This document shows positions 34,631 to 43,620 of a stretch of DNA of 43,817 nt, one piece after another. The DNA comes from an uncultured Romboutsia sp. (GTDB lineage Bacteria; Bacillota; Clostridia; Peptostreptococcales; Peptostreptococcaceae): NCBI GenBank assembly GCA_904418825.1, contig CAJFPU010000006.1, positions 1-43,817 of the forward strand, written 5' to 3'. Each line of letters opens with the position of its first letter. The first letter of the stretch is position 1. The notes beneath the pieces are model-generated. The model was not told the DNA's origin. It was given only the letters and a program-made list of their open reading frames with translations, and did no database searches. The position numbers and the translations under genes were made by a program.

Positions 34631-36376
34631 TTAGAATTGACCAAATACCTGTTCTAACTCTCCTTTTAATATATTTGGTTCATATATACTCTCATTCATA
34701 GATTTTGCTAAAATATTTGCTTGGTCATAAGTTGATGTCCAAGAGAATATTCCACCAAGACAGTTTCTAAGGACATATTGTCCTTTTAAGAAAATAGATA
34801 GTGCATCATCATAGGACATTGCAAATTTTCCATTCTTTACAAGATAAGGCACTTGAGCTTGTTTATCAAAGGCTACTTCATATCCATTTTTATTTATATA
34901 ATTTTTTCTAAGTTCATCATAAGATTTAGTTATAGTAGCACCTAAACGACCATAAAAAGGTACTCCAAGTAATATTTTTTCTGATGGCATACCAGCTTCA
35001 ATAAGATTATTTACCATATCGTCAATGCTGTAGCCAGGTAATGAAAGATCTGATGGATAAAGATTAGCTTGATGTTTTCTACCATTTTCACCTGTTTCTC
35101 CTGCAGTAAAGTCATAACTCATAAGGTTAAAGTAATTAATAAGTGGAGCTATATTAGCTATTTCTGCACTATTTCTTATATAAGCACTATCACCAGTACC
35201 TGCAACACTTAACCAAGCGTTATTTCCAAGTACATCTCTTAATGCTGTAAGTAATAATGTGAAATTTTCTCTATCTTGTGGACTAGATTTTATACCAGCT
35301 GCACTACTTCCTGGATATTCCCAATCTATATCTATACCATCTAAACCATATTGATTTACAAGGTCTCTAGCTTGCCTAGCAAAATTATATCTAGAAGCCG
35401 GAGTTGCAGCTGCATCAGAAAATCCGTCTGTTCCCCAACCACCTATAGCTGCTATTACTTGTAATTCTGGTTTTTCTAATTTTAATTGAACTAACTGTCT
35501 TAAGTAGGTAGGTGAAGGTACGTATAAAGTACCGTCTGGATTTATTTCAACAAAAGCATAGATTACAACATCTAAAAGCTGAGCATCAACATTTTGTGGA
35601 TTTCCTAATACATACTCCATAACTATAGGATTAACGTTAGGACAATAATCAACATTTATAGGCTGAAATTTAGGATTAGTAATTTCAGGTCTACAATCTT
35701 TAGAATTATATATAGGTTTTTCAGAATTTTTATCTGGAACAAAACATAGATACCAATCCATACAGGAACAATTGCTATTAGCAGAGCTACATTTTTTCAC
35801 TTTATTTTTTAATTCCTTATAAGTTTTTGGATATGGTAGTATAACTGGCATTCCAGGGAACCAATTTGCAGGTGTTACAACATTATCTCTATCACTAGTT
35901 TGCAAAGCTTCTATTATCCTTAATATTTCAGGGATATTTCTACCTGTTGTTAAAGGATAATAAAGTATTGTTCTTAATATTTGTTTATCATCTATGATAA
36001 AAACTGATCTTACTGTAGAAGTATTACTCATAGGCTCTGAAATCATTCCGTAAAGTTTTGCTATAGACATATCTCTATCTTCTATTATAGGAAAGGGAAT
36101 TTCTACTCCTGTAAACTGAAATATATTGTATATCCATGCTAAATGAGAACTATTACTATCAATGCTAAGCCCTATAATTTCTGTATTTCTCTTTTTAAAT
36201 TCATCATAATATTTAGCAAAACATAAAAACTCTGTTGTACATACTGGTGTAAAATCACCAGGATGAGAAAATAATACAACCCATTTACCTTTATAATCAG
36301 ATAGGTTTATAGGTCCATTAGTTGTATTAGCTTTAAAGTTTGGAGCTTTTGATCCTAAACTAGGAAGACTTGCCAC
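34631..36376 (-). CDS. cotE: CotE-like peroxiredoxin-chitinase fusion (spore coat)
   Basis: A 581-residue protein from GTG 36376, which follows AAGGGGTGAT. The peroxiredoxin domain (about 1-195) has peroxidatic C46 in FTPVCTTEF and a Prx6-type layout. A Cys-rich linker follows (KKCSSANSNCSCMDWYLC, about 194-211). The GH18 chitinase domain (about 240-575) has D346-x-x-D349-x-D351-x-E353 in GLDGIDIDWEYPG, plus AAIGGWGTDGF. CotE of C. difficile is the known fusion of these domains, a spore coat protein linked to colonisation. As I recall, that protein is about 712 residues, so this one is shorter, probably in the linker. Both active sites look intact. Confidence 0.9.
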   Translation of the reverse strand: MASLPSLGSKAPNFKANTTNGPINLSDYKGKWVVLFSHPGDFTPVCTTEFLCFAKYYDEFKKRNTEIIGLSIDSNSSHLAWIYNIFQFTGVEIPFPIIEDRDMSIAKLYGMISEPMSNTSTVRSVFIIDDKQILRTILYYPLTTGRNIPEILRIIEALQTSDRDNVVTPANWFPGMPVILPYPKTYKELKNKVKKCSSANSNCSCMDWYLCFVPDKNSEKPIYNSKDCRPEITNPKFQPINVDYCPNVNPIVMEYVLGNPQNVDAQLLDVVIYAFVEINPDGTLYVPSPTYLRQLVQLKLEKPELQVIAAIGGWGTDGFSDAAATPASRYNFARQARDLVNQYGLDGIDIDWEYPGSSAAGIKSSPQDRENFTLLLTALRDVLGNNAWLSVAGTGDSAYIRNSAEIANIAPLINYFNLMSYDFTAGETGENGRKHQANLYPSDLSLPGYSIDDMVNNLIEAGMPSEKILLGVPFYGRLGATITKSYDELRKNYINKNGYEVAFDKQAQVPYLVKNGKFAMSYDDALSIFLKGQYVLRNCLGGIFSWTSTYDQANILAKSMNESIYEPNILKGELEQVFGQF

Positions 36377-36567
36377 ATATATCACCCCTTATATAAAATT
36401 TACATATTTTATTGTATTAATAATAAGAGGGATTGTTACTAAATAGAATAATCGTATTTTAAGAATTATTTTACAAAAAAATAATAATAATTGAAATATT
36501 TAACTAAATTTGATATATTTAATAGTATAAATAATGCAAATAATTGTTGCTATATGGGGTGAATAAA

Positions 36568-36849
36568 TTGAAAAATGTATTGAAAATACTTATTATGTCA
36601 GCTGTTATATGTTTTTCTTTGACATTTTCACTGATGATAATAAATGCGGTAATGGGAATATTTATAAGATTAAACTTTTATTTACTTTTATTTGCTATAT
36701 TGACAATAGGATTTACAGTAGGATTAATCTTATTTGATAGTAAGAAAATATTTTATCCTAAAAAGATTAAAAAAACTATAAATAGAAAAATAGTAACAAA
36801 AACTAAAAAAGTAGAATCTCAGACTAAAGCTAGACGAAAAATATCTTAA
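36568..36849 (+). CDS. Small two-helix membrane protein with basic tail
   Basis: A 93-residue protein from TTG 36568, five bases after GGGGTGA (an earlier TTG at 36544 would include this site). Two hydrophobic segments (about 6-30 and 37-55) are followed by a strongly basic tail (KKIKKTINRKIVTKTKK). Positive-inside topology puts the tail in the cytoplasm. No family is recognised. A strong terminator follows, so it is separate from the PP2C gene. Confidence 0.65.
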   Translation: MKNVLKILIMSAVICFSLTFSLMIINAVMGIFIRLNFYLLLFAILTIGFTVGLILFDSKKIFYPKKIKKTINRKIVTKTKKVESQTKARRKIS

Positions 36850-36884
36850 GACACAGCGAACTATAATCATGCTGTGTCTTTTAT
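36848..36884 (+). terminator. Rho-independent terminator
   Basis: Perfect arms AAGACACAGC / GCTGTGTCTT with a 13-base loop and T tail. Confidence 0.85.
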
Positions 36885-36965
36885 TATGAAAAATTTACTT
36901 AATCCGTTATAATTTATAAAGTTTTATAATAAAAAATAATTATAAAAGTAAGGGAGGGGAATGTA

Positions 36966-37724
36966 ATGAAATTTAACATATTTGAAAAGAGTGTAATAGG
37001 ATATAAAAACTTAGTTAAAGGATACCAGTCTCAAGATTATATTGATTATAAAGAAGAGGATAAATATATTATATGTTCAGTTGCAGATGGTCATAGTACT
37101 GATTTTTTTAAATATAGTTTATATGGAGCTAAATTTGCATGTAAAGCATCAATAGATATTCTTAGTGAAAATTTTGATATGGATATAGAGGTATTAAGAG
37201 AAAAACTAATAAATTATGAGATTCAAAAACAAATAGATAGTAGATGGAGACTTTTAGTTGAAGATCATTATAAAAAAAATCATCCTAATGTATTTAAGAT
37301 AGAATATATAAAATACTCTACAACACTTTTATCAGTTTTAATAACCGATAAGTTTATATTATATTTAAAATTAGGTGATGGAGATATAGTACTTAAGAGT
37401 AAAGATGAGTATAAATGCGTAATAAATACTAGAAATAATTTAACAGTTGACTCTTTGGGTAGAAATGATGAATACAAAAATATTATGTATTCATTACAAA
37501 AAATAGATGAAAAAGAAAATATTAATATAGTCTTATTTACAGATGGTTATTCAAATGCATTTAAAAATAAATTTGATTTATTTAATAGCATAGAAAATAC
37601 TTTACAAAAATATAATAAAAATATTTTTTCAAGATTTTTATTATTTAATACATATGATAATTACTTAAATAGTATAAGTAAAAATATAACATATGACGAT
37701 ATAAGCATTGTATTTATTGTATAA
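36966..37724 (+). CDS. PP2C-family Ser/Thr phosphatase-like protein
   Basis: A 252-residue soluble protein with PP2C motifs: SQDYIDY with the first metal Asp (about 22-28), CSVADGHSTDFF (motif 2, usually DGHG), LYLKLGDGDIVL, LFTDGYSNAF and DDISIVFIV at the end. The metal-site Asp residues are all present, so it should be an active Mn/Mg-dependent phosphatase. It is a compact, divergent form (PP2C_2-like). No kinase gene is in the window. It opens the cluster of membrane TPR, VanW and WG-repeat genes; spacing to the next gene is about 136 bases. GGGAGGGG precedes the ATG. Confidence 0.82.
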   Translation: MKFNIFEKSVIGYKNLVKGYQSQDYIDYKEEDKYIICSVADGHSTDFFKYSLYGAKFACKASIDILSENFDMDIEVLREKLINYEIQKQIDSRWRLLVEDHYKKNHPNVFKIEYIKYSTTLLSVLITDKFILYLKLGDGDIVLKSKDEYKCVINTRNNLTVDSLGRNDEYKNIMYSLQKIDEKENINIVLFTDGYSNAFKNKFDLFNSIENTLQKYNKNIFSRFLLFNTYDNYLNSISKNITYDDISIVFIV

Positions 37725-37860
37725 AATTATACAACAAGACTTATACTAACAAAAAAGCAAATAACTACTTACTAAATATAGCTAATAATGAATATATATG
37801 CTATAATTTAATAAATATCCAAATTAAATAAATTATTAAACTTATGAAAGGGAAAAATTT

Positions 37861-39252
37861 ATGAATCTTAAGGAAAAAATTGACAAGTGGGTAGATTTTA
37901 TAGATTCTAAGAAAAAAACTATAATAACAATTTCACTTTCAATATTAGGGTTTATAGTTTTACTTATAATATTTCTAGTAAGTAGTGATGAGCTAAGTGT
38001 TTCAAAAGAGTCTAATATTTTAGTAAAAAATATAGAAGAAAGAAAATATTCAATTGCACTTAATAACTATGAAAATTGGGAAAAAGAGTTTTCTCAATCT
38101 AAAATGAATAGACTTAATAATTTAGTATCTAAAAAGATAAATAAACTACTTCTTGATAGTGGAGATAAGTATATAACTGGACAAATATCAAAAGAACAAT
38201 ACATAGGTCTTATAAATACTATTAATGCTTTAGAAAATATAAATGTAGATTTAAAAAAGATAATAGAACAAGCAAAAAGATTAGATGAAATGTATAAAGA
38301 AGAAAATGTAAAATATGAAACTGCAATATCATACATAAATACTGCATCTATTATAAATGGTATGGCAAATAGCTTAGATGTTTATAAAAATAATATAGAA
38401 GAAATAAATCAATCGAGAAAATTGTATAAATCTGCATTAAAAGCTCAAGAAAATAAAAAATATTATGAAGCTATAAATTCTTACGATAAAGTTTTACAAA
38501 TTGATAAAAAATATTATGAATTAGCTAATAAAAATAAAAAAGAATGCATTGAACTTATGTATGATTATTACATAGATAAATCAAAAGAATCCAATAAAAA
38601 TGGAGATTATGAAGAAGCACTACAGTATATAGATTACCTTAAAGAATATTATATAGATAATGAAACTATATTAGAACTAGAAAAACAGTATCAAGCAAAT
38701 TTAGCTATGTATACTTTAACTACTGATGACATACTAAATTTAATTGCTAAAAAAAGTGATAAAAAGAAATCAAATTTATCTGTAAATTCATTTCAACAAA
38801 TGGTAGATGATAAAAAATATTATTATACAGAAGTGTATGAATATGATACTTTAATAGATGAAGTATTAATTGATGCAAAATCTAAAAAAGTATATTCGTA
38901 TAAAGATTTAAATAAAGATTATAAAACAAACTATAGTGATGGATATTTTAGAGTTACATCAGATGGAAGTATTCAATTTGCAGTAAGTGAAGAAAAAGCA
39001 CAATTTATATTAGAGAAAAAGCTAGAAGAAAATAAAAATAAATATAAAAAAATAACAAGCGTATCAAAAGATAAAATGTATAAATATATAGATAATCAAA
39101 AAGATTTAGAAAAACAATTAAATAATGATGGAGATGTATATTATTATTTAATTGTGAATAAGGGATTATTTAAGAAAAAAGAAGTCTATATAATAAATAT
39201 GTATACTGAAAAAGTATACTCAATAGATGATAACGGTATAAAAAACTATTAA
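37861..39252 (+). CDS. Membrane-anchored TPR protein
   Basis: A 463-residue bitopic protein: a short cytoplasmic N-terminus (1-18), membrane helix (about 19-40), an extracellular helical region with TPR-like units (KSALKAQENKKYYEAINSYDKVLQ as landmark; EALQYIDYLKEYY), then a C-terminal alpha/beta domain (about 290-463) of uncertain fold, with repeated YYYTEVYEY, KVYSYKDLNKDY and KVYSIDDNG units. The C-terminal PepSY-like spacing (D/K-rich with KVYS) hints at a PepSY-type domain, but I am not certain. GAAAGGGAAAA precedes the ATG. The VanW gene follows after a small hairpin. Confidence 0.72.
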   Translation: MNLKEKIDKWVDFIDSKKKTIITISLSILGFIVLLIIFLVSSDELSVSKESNILVKNIEERKYSIALNNYENWEKEFSQSKMNRLNNLVSKKINKLLLDSGDKYITGQISKEQYIGLINTINALENINVDLKKIIEQAKRLDEMYKEENVKYETAISYINTASIINGMANSLDVYKNNIEEINQSRKLYKSALKAQENKKYYEAINSYDKVLQIDKKYYELANKNKKECIELMYDYYIDKSKESNKNGDYEEALQYIDYLKEYYIDNETILELEKQYQANLAMYTLTTDDILNLIAKKSDKKKSNLSVNSFQQMVDDKKYYYTEVYEYDTLIDEVLIDAKSKKVYSYKDLNKDYKTNYSDGYFRVTSDGSIQFAVSEEKAQFILEKKLEENKNKYKKITSVSKDKMYKYIDNQKDLEKQLNNDGDVYYYLIVNKGLFKKKEVYIINMYTEKVYSIDDNGIKNY

Positions 39253-39272
39253 AGCGTGTTTTAACACGCTTT
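39251..39272 (+). terminator. Hairpin between TPR and VanW genes
   Basis: Ten-base arms AAAGCGTGTT / AACACGCTTT with a two-base centre and only a short T tail. It could be an attenuating hairpin that lets the VanW gene be read at a lower level. Confidence 0.6.
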
Positions 39273-39303
39273 AATAGTTAATATTACCTTAAGGAGTGTT
39301 GAA

Positions 39304-40779
39304 ATGAAAAATATTAATAAAAAAATAGGTGTAGTATTAGGTATTATTTTATTTATTATTTTTATATTTATAGGAATATTATCTATTATTATAAATGGAG
39401 ATAAAATAAGTAAAAATACTTATATAAATGATATAAATATAGGCGAATTAACAAAAAATCAAGCAAATGAAAAATTACAGAATATATATAGTATAGAGGA
39501 TATTAAATTTAGATATAATGACAGAGTATTTATTCTTTATCCTAAAGAAATTGATTTTTCTTATGATATAGAGAAAACTGTAGAACAAGCATATAATTTA
39601 AATCGAAATGGATCATTTATAGATAATTCTAAAAAAACTATAAATAGTTTTATGGGAGAGAAAAATACTCTTAAGTTATCTATCACCTATAATAAAGATA
39701 AGCTTAATTCTTACATAGAGAGTTTATCAAAAGATATAAATGTGTCTATGAAAAATGCTAGTATAAAAATACAAAATTCTGATATAAAAATACAAAAAGA
39801 TGAAGAGGGTATCAATTTAGAAATAGATAAAACGCTAAATAATACTATAAAGGAATTAGAAAAAGGTAATACATTAATAGAATTGTCTGTTCAAAAAATA
39901 CAGCCTGAAATAAAAGAGGAAAATTTACAAAAAATAGATACAATACTTGGAACATATTCTACTAAATTTGATTCATCAGTTACAGGAAGAAGTCATAATG
40001 TTGCATTGGCAGCAAAAAGTACTAGTGATGTATTATTAATGCCGGGTGAAAGTTTTTCTTATAATGAGCATACAGGTCCAAGAAGTATAAGTAATGGATA
40101 TAAAAATGCACCTGTAATAGTACAAGGTGTAGTACAAGAAGGGATAGGTGGAGGTGTATGTCAAGTATCATCAACACTTTATAATTCAGTTTTATATGCG
40201 GGGTTAGAGATAGAGTCTGTTAAAAACCATTCAATCCCATCATCATATGTAGCAAAAGGTAGAGATGCCACTGTAAGCTATGGAGCTATCGATTTTATAT
40301 TTAAAAATAATTTAAATTATCCTGTTTATATCAAGAATTCAGTTTATGGCAATACTTTAACATGTACCATATATGGAAGTAAAGAAGATAAACAAAAAAT
40401 AGAAATATTAACTAATATAGATAGTGTATCTGAAGCACCAGTTAAAAAAGTTGATGACCCGACATTACTTAAAGGAAAAGAAAAAATATTAGAGTCTGGA
40501 AGAAAAGGATATACTGTGTCAACATATAGAGTATATAAAGACAATAATGGAAATGTACTTAAAAAAGAAAAGGTATATGTATCGTACTATCCTAAAAAAC
40601 AAGAAGTAGTAGCAGTAGGAACAATGGAAAATAATATAGCTGAAGAAAAGCCAACTATTCCTGTGATTGAAGAACAAATAACTCCTTCTGAAGAAGATAC
40701 GCCATCAAATGAAAATGATGCTTCGAATGATACAATAATTGATCAGACAGCTCCAGTACAGCCATCAGTTGAAAATTAA
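39304..40779 (+). CDS. VanW-family protein with G5-like domain
   Basis: A 491-residue protein: an N-terminal membrane helix (about 8-30), an extracellular PG-binding-type domain (about 35-215, Y..D..IGELT..QANEKL), and a VanW domain (about 218-350) with FDSSVTGRSHNVALAA, LMPGESFSYNEHTGPR, GGVCQVSSTLYN and KNHSIPSSYVAKGRDATVSYG (landmarks). A G5-like domain (about 375-445) and a Pro/Glu-rich tail follow. VanW proteins are tied to cell-wall and glycopeptide-resistance loci but have no defined enzyme role. AAGGAG precedes the ATG. A dead fragment of a similar gene lies at 26047. Confidence 0.9.
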   Translation: MKNINKKIGVVLGIILFIIFIFIGILSIIINGDKISKNTYINDINIGELTKNQANEKLQNIYSIEDIKFRYNDRVFILYPKEIDFSYDIEKTVEQAYNLNRNGSFIDNSKKTINSFMGEKNTLKLSITYNKDKLNSYIESLSKDINVSMKNASIKIQNSDIKIQKDEEGINLEIDKTLNNTIKELEKGNTLIELSVQKIQPEIKEENLQKIDTILGTYSTKFDSSVTGRSHNVALAAKSTSDVLLMPGESFSYNEHTGPRSISNGYKNAPVIVQGVVQEGIGGGVCQVSSTLYNSVLYAGLEIESVKNHSIPSSYVAKGRDATVSYGAIDFIFKNNLNYPVYIKNSVYGNTLTCTIYGSKEDKQKIEILTNIDSVSEAPVKKVDDPTLLKGKEKILESGRKGYTVSTYRVYKDNNGNVLKKEKVYVSYYPKKQEVVAVGTMENNIAEEKPTIPVIEEQITPSEEDTPSNENDASNDTIIDQTAPVQPSVEN

Positions 40780-40821
40780 TAAACTAATAACTCTTAAAAT
40801 ATTAAAAAATATATATGAATA

Positions 40822-40858
40822 AAATGATCTTTATGACAAAGGTCATTTTATTTTTTTA
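40822..40858 (+). terminator. Terminator after the VanW gene
   Basis: AAAATGA / TCATTTT arms with an imperfect inner stem and a long T run. Confidence 0.8.
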
Positions 40859-40875
40859 CGTTTAATTAAATTATA

Positions 40876-41002
40876 TTGCTTCGATACTTGTGGATAAACT
40901 TGCAAATATAGTTATATAAATGTATTAAATTTGAGCATAAAAATATTTTGAGCAATGGACGAAGTCGTTGGCGACATGAACGAAACTAATTTTTTATATC
41001 GA
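40876..41002. repeat. Dispersed repeat, copy B (longer, GC-richer core)
   Basis: Shares AATTTGAG(C/T)ATAAAAATATTTT and the ATT(A/G)CTTC(A/G)ATAC flank with 27668-27756. It adds GAGCAATGGACGAAGTCGTT..GACATGAACGAAACTAATTTTTT, unusually GC-rich for this DNA. It lies between a terminator and the next promoter, a typical place for a short intergenic repeat. Function unknown. Confidence 0.65.
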
Positions 41003-41035
41003 AAATTATAAACAAATAGTAAAAAATGTATAGTT

Positions 41036-41064
41036 TTGACTTGGTATGGCAAATGTGATATCTT
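41036..41064 (+). promoter_or_regulatory. Sigma-A promoter for the TPR/WG genes
   Basis: TTGACT (41036-41041), 17-base spacer, TATCTT (41059-41064) preceded by TGA (extended -10). Transcription would start near 41071, only about six bases before the first ATG (41077). Confidence 0.6.
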
Positions 41065-41076
41065 AATTATATAGAA

Positions 41077-42477
41077 ATGGAGGAGATTATTATTTTAGGT
41101 AAAAGTATAATAAATGATATAATAATGATGAAGAAAAAAAATTTAGATATATCTTCAATAGATCCATATAATTCAGATTTAACATTTTTTAACATAGAAG
41201 AAGAAGAAAGTAATGAAACATTAAAAGCATTAAAACAAAGTTATGTTACTACTAATTATAAAGAAGAAACTATACTTAATTTACAAAATACATTAAAAAG
41301 TTCTTCAGAAGATACATCTAAAGAATTGAAAATAGAATCTTATAAAAATTATAATGAAGCATTAAATTTAGCGAGTAGAAATTATATTACTACAGCTACA
41401 GAAACTATAGAAAAAGCATTAGAGCTTAACCCTAAGGATGTAGATATATTAAATTTAAGAGGCTTATTAAAACTTTTGAAATGTGATTTTTCAAAGTCGT
41501 TTGAAAGTTTTTATACTGCTATGTGCTATAGTAATAATAACCTATCAAGAAAATATGTAGACATATTATCTTCAGATGAGTTTAAAGTATTCTTAGGAAG
41601 ATATAATCACTCTATAAGATTTATAAATGAAGATTTAAACCAAGAATCTATATATATATTAAATAATATTATAGAAGAAGATCCAGATTTGATTGAGCCT
41701 TATGTTATATTGGCATTACTTTATGATAAAATAGGTAATCTAAAAAAGAAAGAATATTATTTAAATAAACTAGAACAAATAGATAAAGATAATCCTCTAT
41801 TTGAAACTAAAATAGAGAATAAGGATAAAGAAACTGATATTATTGTAAAAAAAGTTAAAAAGAATAAAAATATTATTCCATATATAATAATTAGTATTTT
41901 AGCAATTTGTATGACAGCATACTATATAAATAGTAAAAATAAAATAGAGCATTTAAATTCTCAATTAATTAAAAAAGATGAAAAGATAGAAGAGATAGAT
42001 AATAAGTTAAATGAAACTTCTGAAAAATTAAATGAAACAAATCAACAACTAGATGAAACAAATAAAACTTTAGAAGAATCTAAAGATAAAGAAATATTGG
42101 TTGCTAGTGAAGAAGATTTATATCAAAAAGCAGTTAAATTAAAGGATAATAAAGATTATAACGAAGCTATAATATATTTCAAAAATATAGTTGAAAATGG
42201 AAAAACTAAAAAATATATTTCAGAATCGATATATCAAGTAGCGCTATTAAGCGAAAAAAATAATAATTATGATCAAGCGGTAAAATATTATAAAAAATAT
42301 ATAAATACTTATAATAAAGATGACCAATATTATGATGATGCTTTCTATCAATTAGGGATGCTATATTATGAAAATGGTGATATTAATAATGCTAAAAAGA
42401 CATTTTATGGAATGAAAAGTGAAGTTCCAGAGAGTATGTATAATAATTCAAAAGTAAAAGAAATACTATCAAAATAA
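41077..42477 (+). CDS. TPR protein with membrane helix and coiled coil
   Basis: A protein of up to 466 residues. N-terminal cytoplasmic part: disordered lead, then TPR-type helices (about 85-245: EALNLASRNYITTATETIEKALELNP as landmark). A membrane helix (about 263-282), a coiled coil (about 285-340, KLNETSEKLNETNQQLDE), and outer TPR repeats (about 350-466, LKDNKDYNEAIIYFK, YDQAVKYYKKYINTY) of the YbgF/tol-type follow. The first ATG has no upstream ribosome site and lies at the predicted transcript start. GGAGGAG sits just after it, so the real start may be the ATT at 41092 (see findings). Confidence 0.8.
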   Translation: MEEIIILGKSIINDIIMMKKKNLDISSIDPYNSDLTFFNIEEEESNETLKALKQSYVTTNYKEETILNLQNTLKSSSEDTSKELKIESYKNYNEALNLASRNYITTATETIEKALELNPKDVDILNLRGLLKLLKCDFSKSFESFYTAMCYSNNNLSRKYVDILSSDEFKVFLGRYNHSIRFINEDLNQESIYILNNIIEEDPDLIEPYVILALLYDKIGNLKKKEYYLNKLEQIDKDNPLFETKIENKDKETDIIVKKVKKNKNIIPYIIISILAICMTAYYINSKNKIEHLNSQLIKKDEKIEEIDNKLNETSEKLNETNQQLDETNKTLEESKDKEILVASEEDLYQKAVKLKDNKDYNEAIIYFKNIVENGKTKKYISESIYQVALLSEKNNNYDQAVKYYKKYINTYNKDDQYYDDAFYQLGMLYYENGDINNAKKTFYGMKSEVPESMYNNSKVKEILSK

Positions 42478-42507
42478 GGTAACACCAAAGAATAGGAATA
42501 CTGTAAT

Positions 42508-42556
42508 CTATCAAATAATAAGATAATAATAAGATTAATATCTTATTATTTGGTAG
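42508..42556 (+). repeat. Long hairpin running into the WG-gene ribosome binding site
   Basis: Arms 42508-42525 and 42539-42556 pair at 17 of 18 positions (the exception can form a wobble). The 3' arm ends at AG, the start of the AGGTGAT site (42555-42561). It may act as a terminator for the TPR gene or as a translational gate for the WG gene. Confidence 0.75.
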
Positions 42557-42566
42557 GTGATAAAGT

Positions 42567-43547
42567 ATGGTACAAAAAAAAGAATTGTTCCTTCCTATAC
42601 TTATAGACGGTAAGTATGGATTTATAAATAAAAATAAAAATATAGTTGTAAAGCCTAAATTTAAATATGTATCAGATAGATTTAAAGAAGGATATTGTGT
42701 TATAACATATATAAAAAAGATACGAAAATCTGTAAGGTGGGTATTTGGATATATAGATAAAAGTGGACATAATAATATATTTTTACATTTAGATAGTGCA
42801 TCAGAATTTAATGATGGTTTAGCTAGAATAAAAGTAAATGGCAAATATGGATATATAGATAAATCATTAGATATAGTGATAAATCCTATATTTGAAAGTT
42901 CATCTAATTTTAAAGACGGATTAGCTGGAGTTAGGATAAATAAAAAATGGGGATTTATTAATAGAAGTGGAAATATAGTTATAAAACCTAAATATACATA
43001 TGCAAATTTATTTTTTGAAGAGCTATCATTAGTTGAAAGTAAAAATAAATACGGATATATAAATAAAAATGGTGAATTTATCATAGAACCGAAATATGAT
43101 ATAGGTACAGACTTTTCTCAAGGTTTAGCCGCTGTTAGAAGAAATGATAAATGGGGTTACATAGATAAATTTGGAAATATAGTTATAGATTTTGTATTTG
43201 ATAGAGCTAAGCCATTTTGTGAAGGGTTAGCTGCGATTTGTATTGATGAAAAGTGGGGATATATAGATAAAACTGGGTGTATAGTTATAGATCCAATATT
43301 TGATTATGCTTGTAACTTTAAAGAAGGTTTGGCTAAATTTAATATAGGTTCTAGCTCTTTGACAAGAGGTATTAGTAATCCAAAAGGTGGAATGTGGGGA
43401 TTTTTAAATCAATCAGGGAATATACAAATAATACCTATGTTTGATGCTATATCAGATTTTAAAGATGGATATGCACAAGTAATTCAAGGTAATAATAGTA
43501 ATTATATAGATAATCAAGGAAAACTATTTTTTGATTTTAGTAATTAA
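42567..43547 (+). CDS. WG-repeat (beta-propeller-like) protein
   Basis: A 326-residue soluble protein built of about eight WG (KWG) repeats, with units such as KYGFINKNKNIVVKPKF, KYGYIDKS, KWGFINRSGNIVIKPKY, KWGYIDKFGNIVIDFVF and MWGFLNQSGNIQIIPMF. Each unit pairs a (K/M)(W/Y)G(F/Y)(I/L)(D/N) strand with F..GLA. WG repeats mediate protein or ligand binding and have no catalytic residues. There is no signal peptide, so it is probably cytoplasmic. It follows the TPR gene after a hairpin. AGGTGAT precedes the ATG. Confidence 0.9.
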   Translation: MVQKKELFLPILIDGKYGFINKNKNIVVKPKFKYVSDRFKEGYCVITYIKKIRKSVRWVFGYIDKSGHNNIFLHLDSASEFNDGLARIKVNGKYGYIDKSLDIVINPIFESSSNFKDGLAGVRINKKWGFINRSGNIVIKPKYTYANLFFEELSLVESKNKYGYINKNGEFIIEPKYDIGTDFSQGLAAVRRNDKWGYIDKFGNIVIDFVFDRAKPFCEGLAAICIDEKWGYIDKTGCIVIDPIFDYACNFKEGLAKFNIGSSSLTRGISNPKGGMWGFLNQSGNIQIIPMFDAISDFKDGYAQVIQGNNSNYIDNQGKLFFDFSN

Positions 43548-43554
43548 TATGATA

Positions 43555-43600
43555 CTACTTTAAAGTTAAAGAGAAAATCTCTTTAACTTTAAAATAGTAG
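43555..43600 (+). terminator. Large hairpin after the WG gene
   Basis: Arms of about 20 bases (CTACTTTAAAGTTAAAGAGA with TCTCTTTAACTTTAAAATAGTAG, slightly bulged) with a three-base loop. No T run follows, so it may separate the WG gene from the LrgA-like gene without full termination. Confidence 0.6.
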
Positions 43601-43620
43601 AGACTTTAAAGGAGAAAAAT

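Noticed and set aside
42392..43084. 230-residue minus-strand frame opposite the WG-repeat gene
   Set aside because: It is a shadow produced by the repeated WG codons. The plus-strand gene has a strong ribosome binding site and clear repeats.
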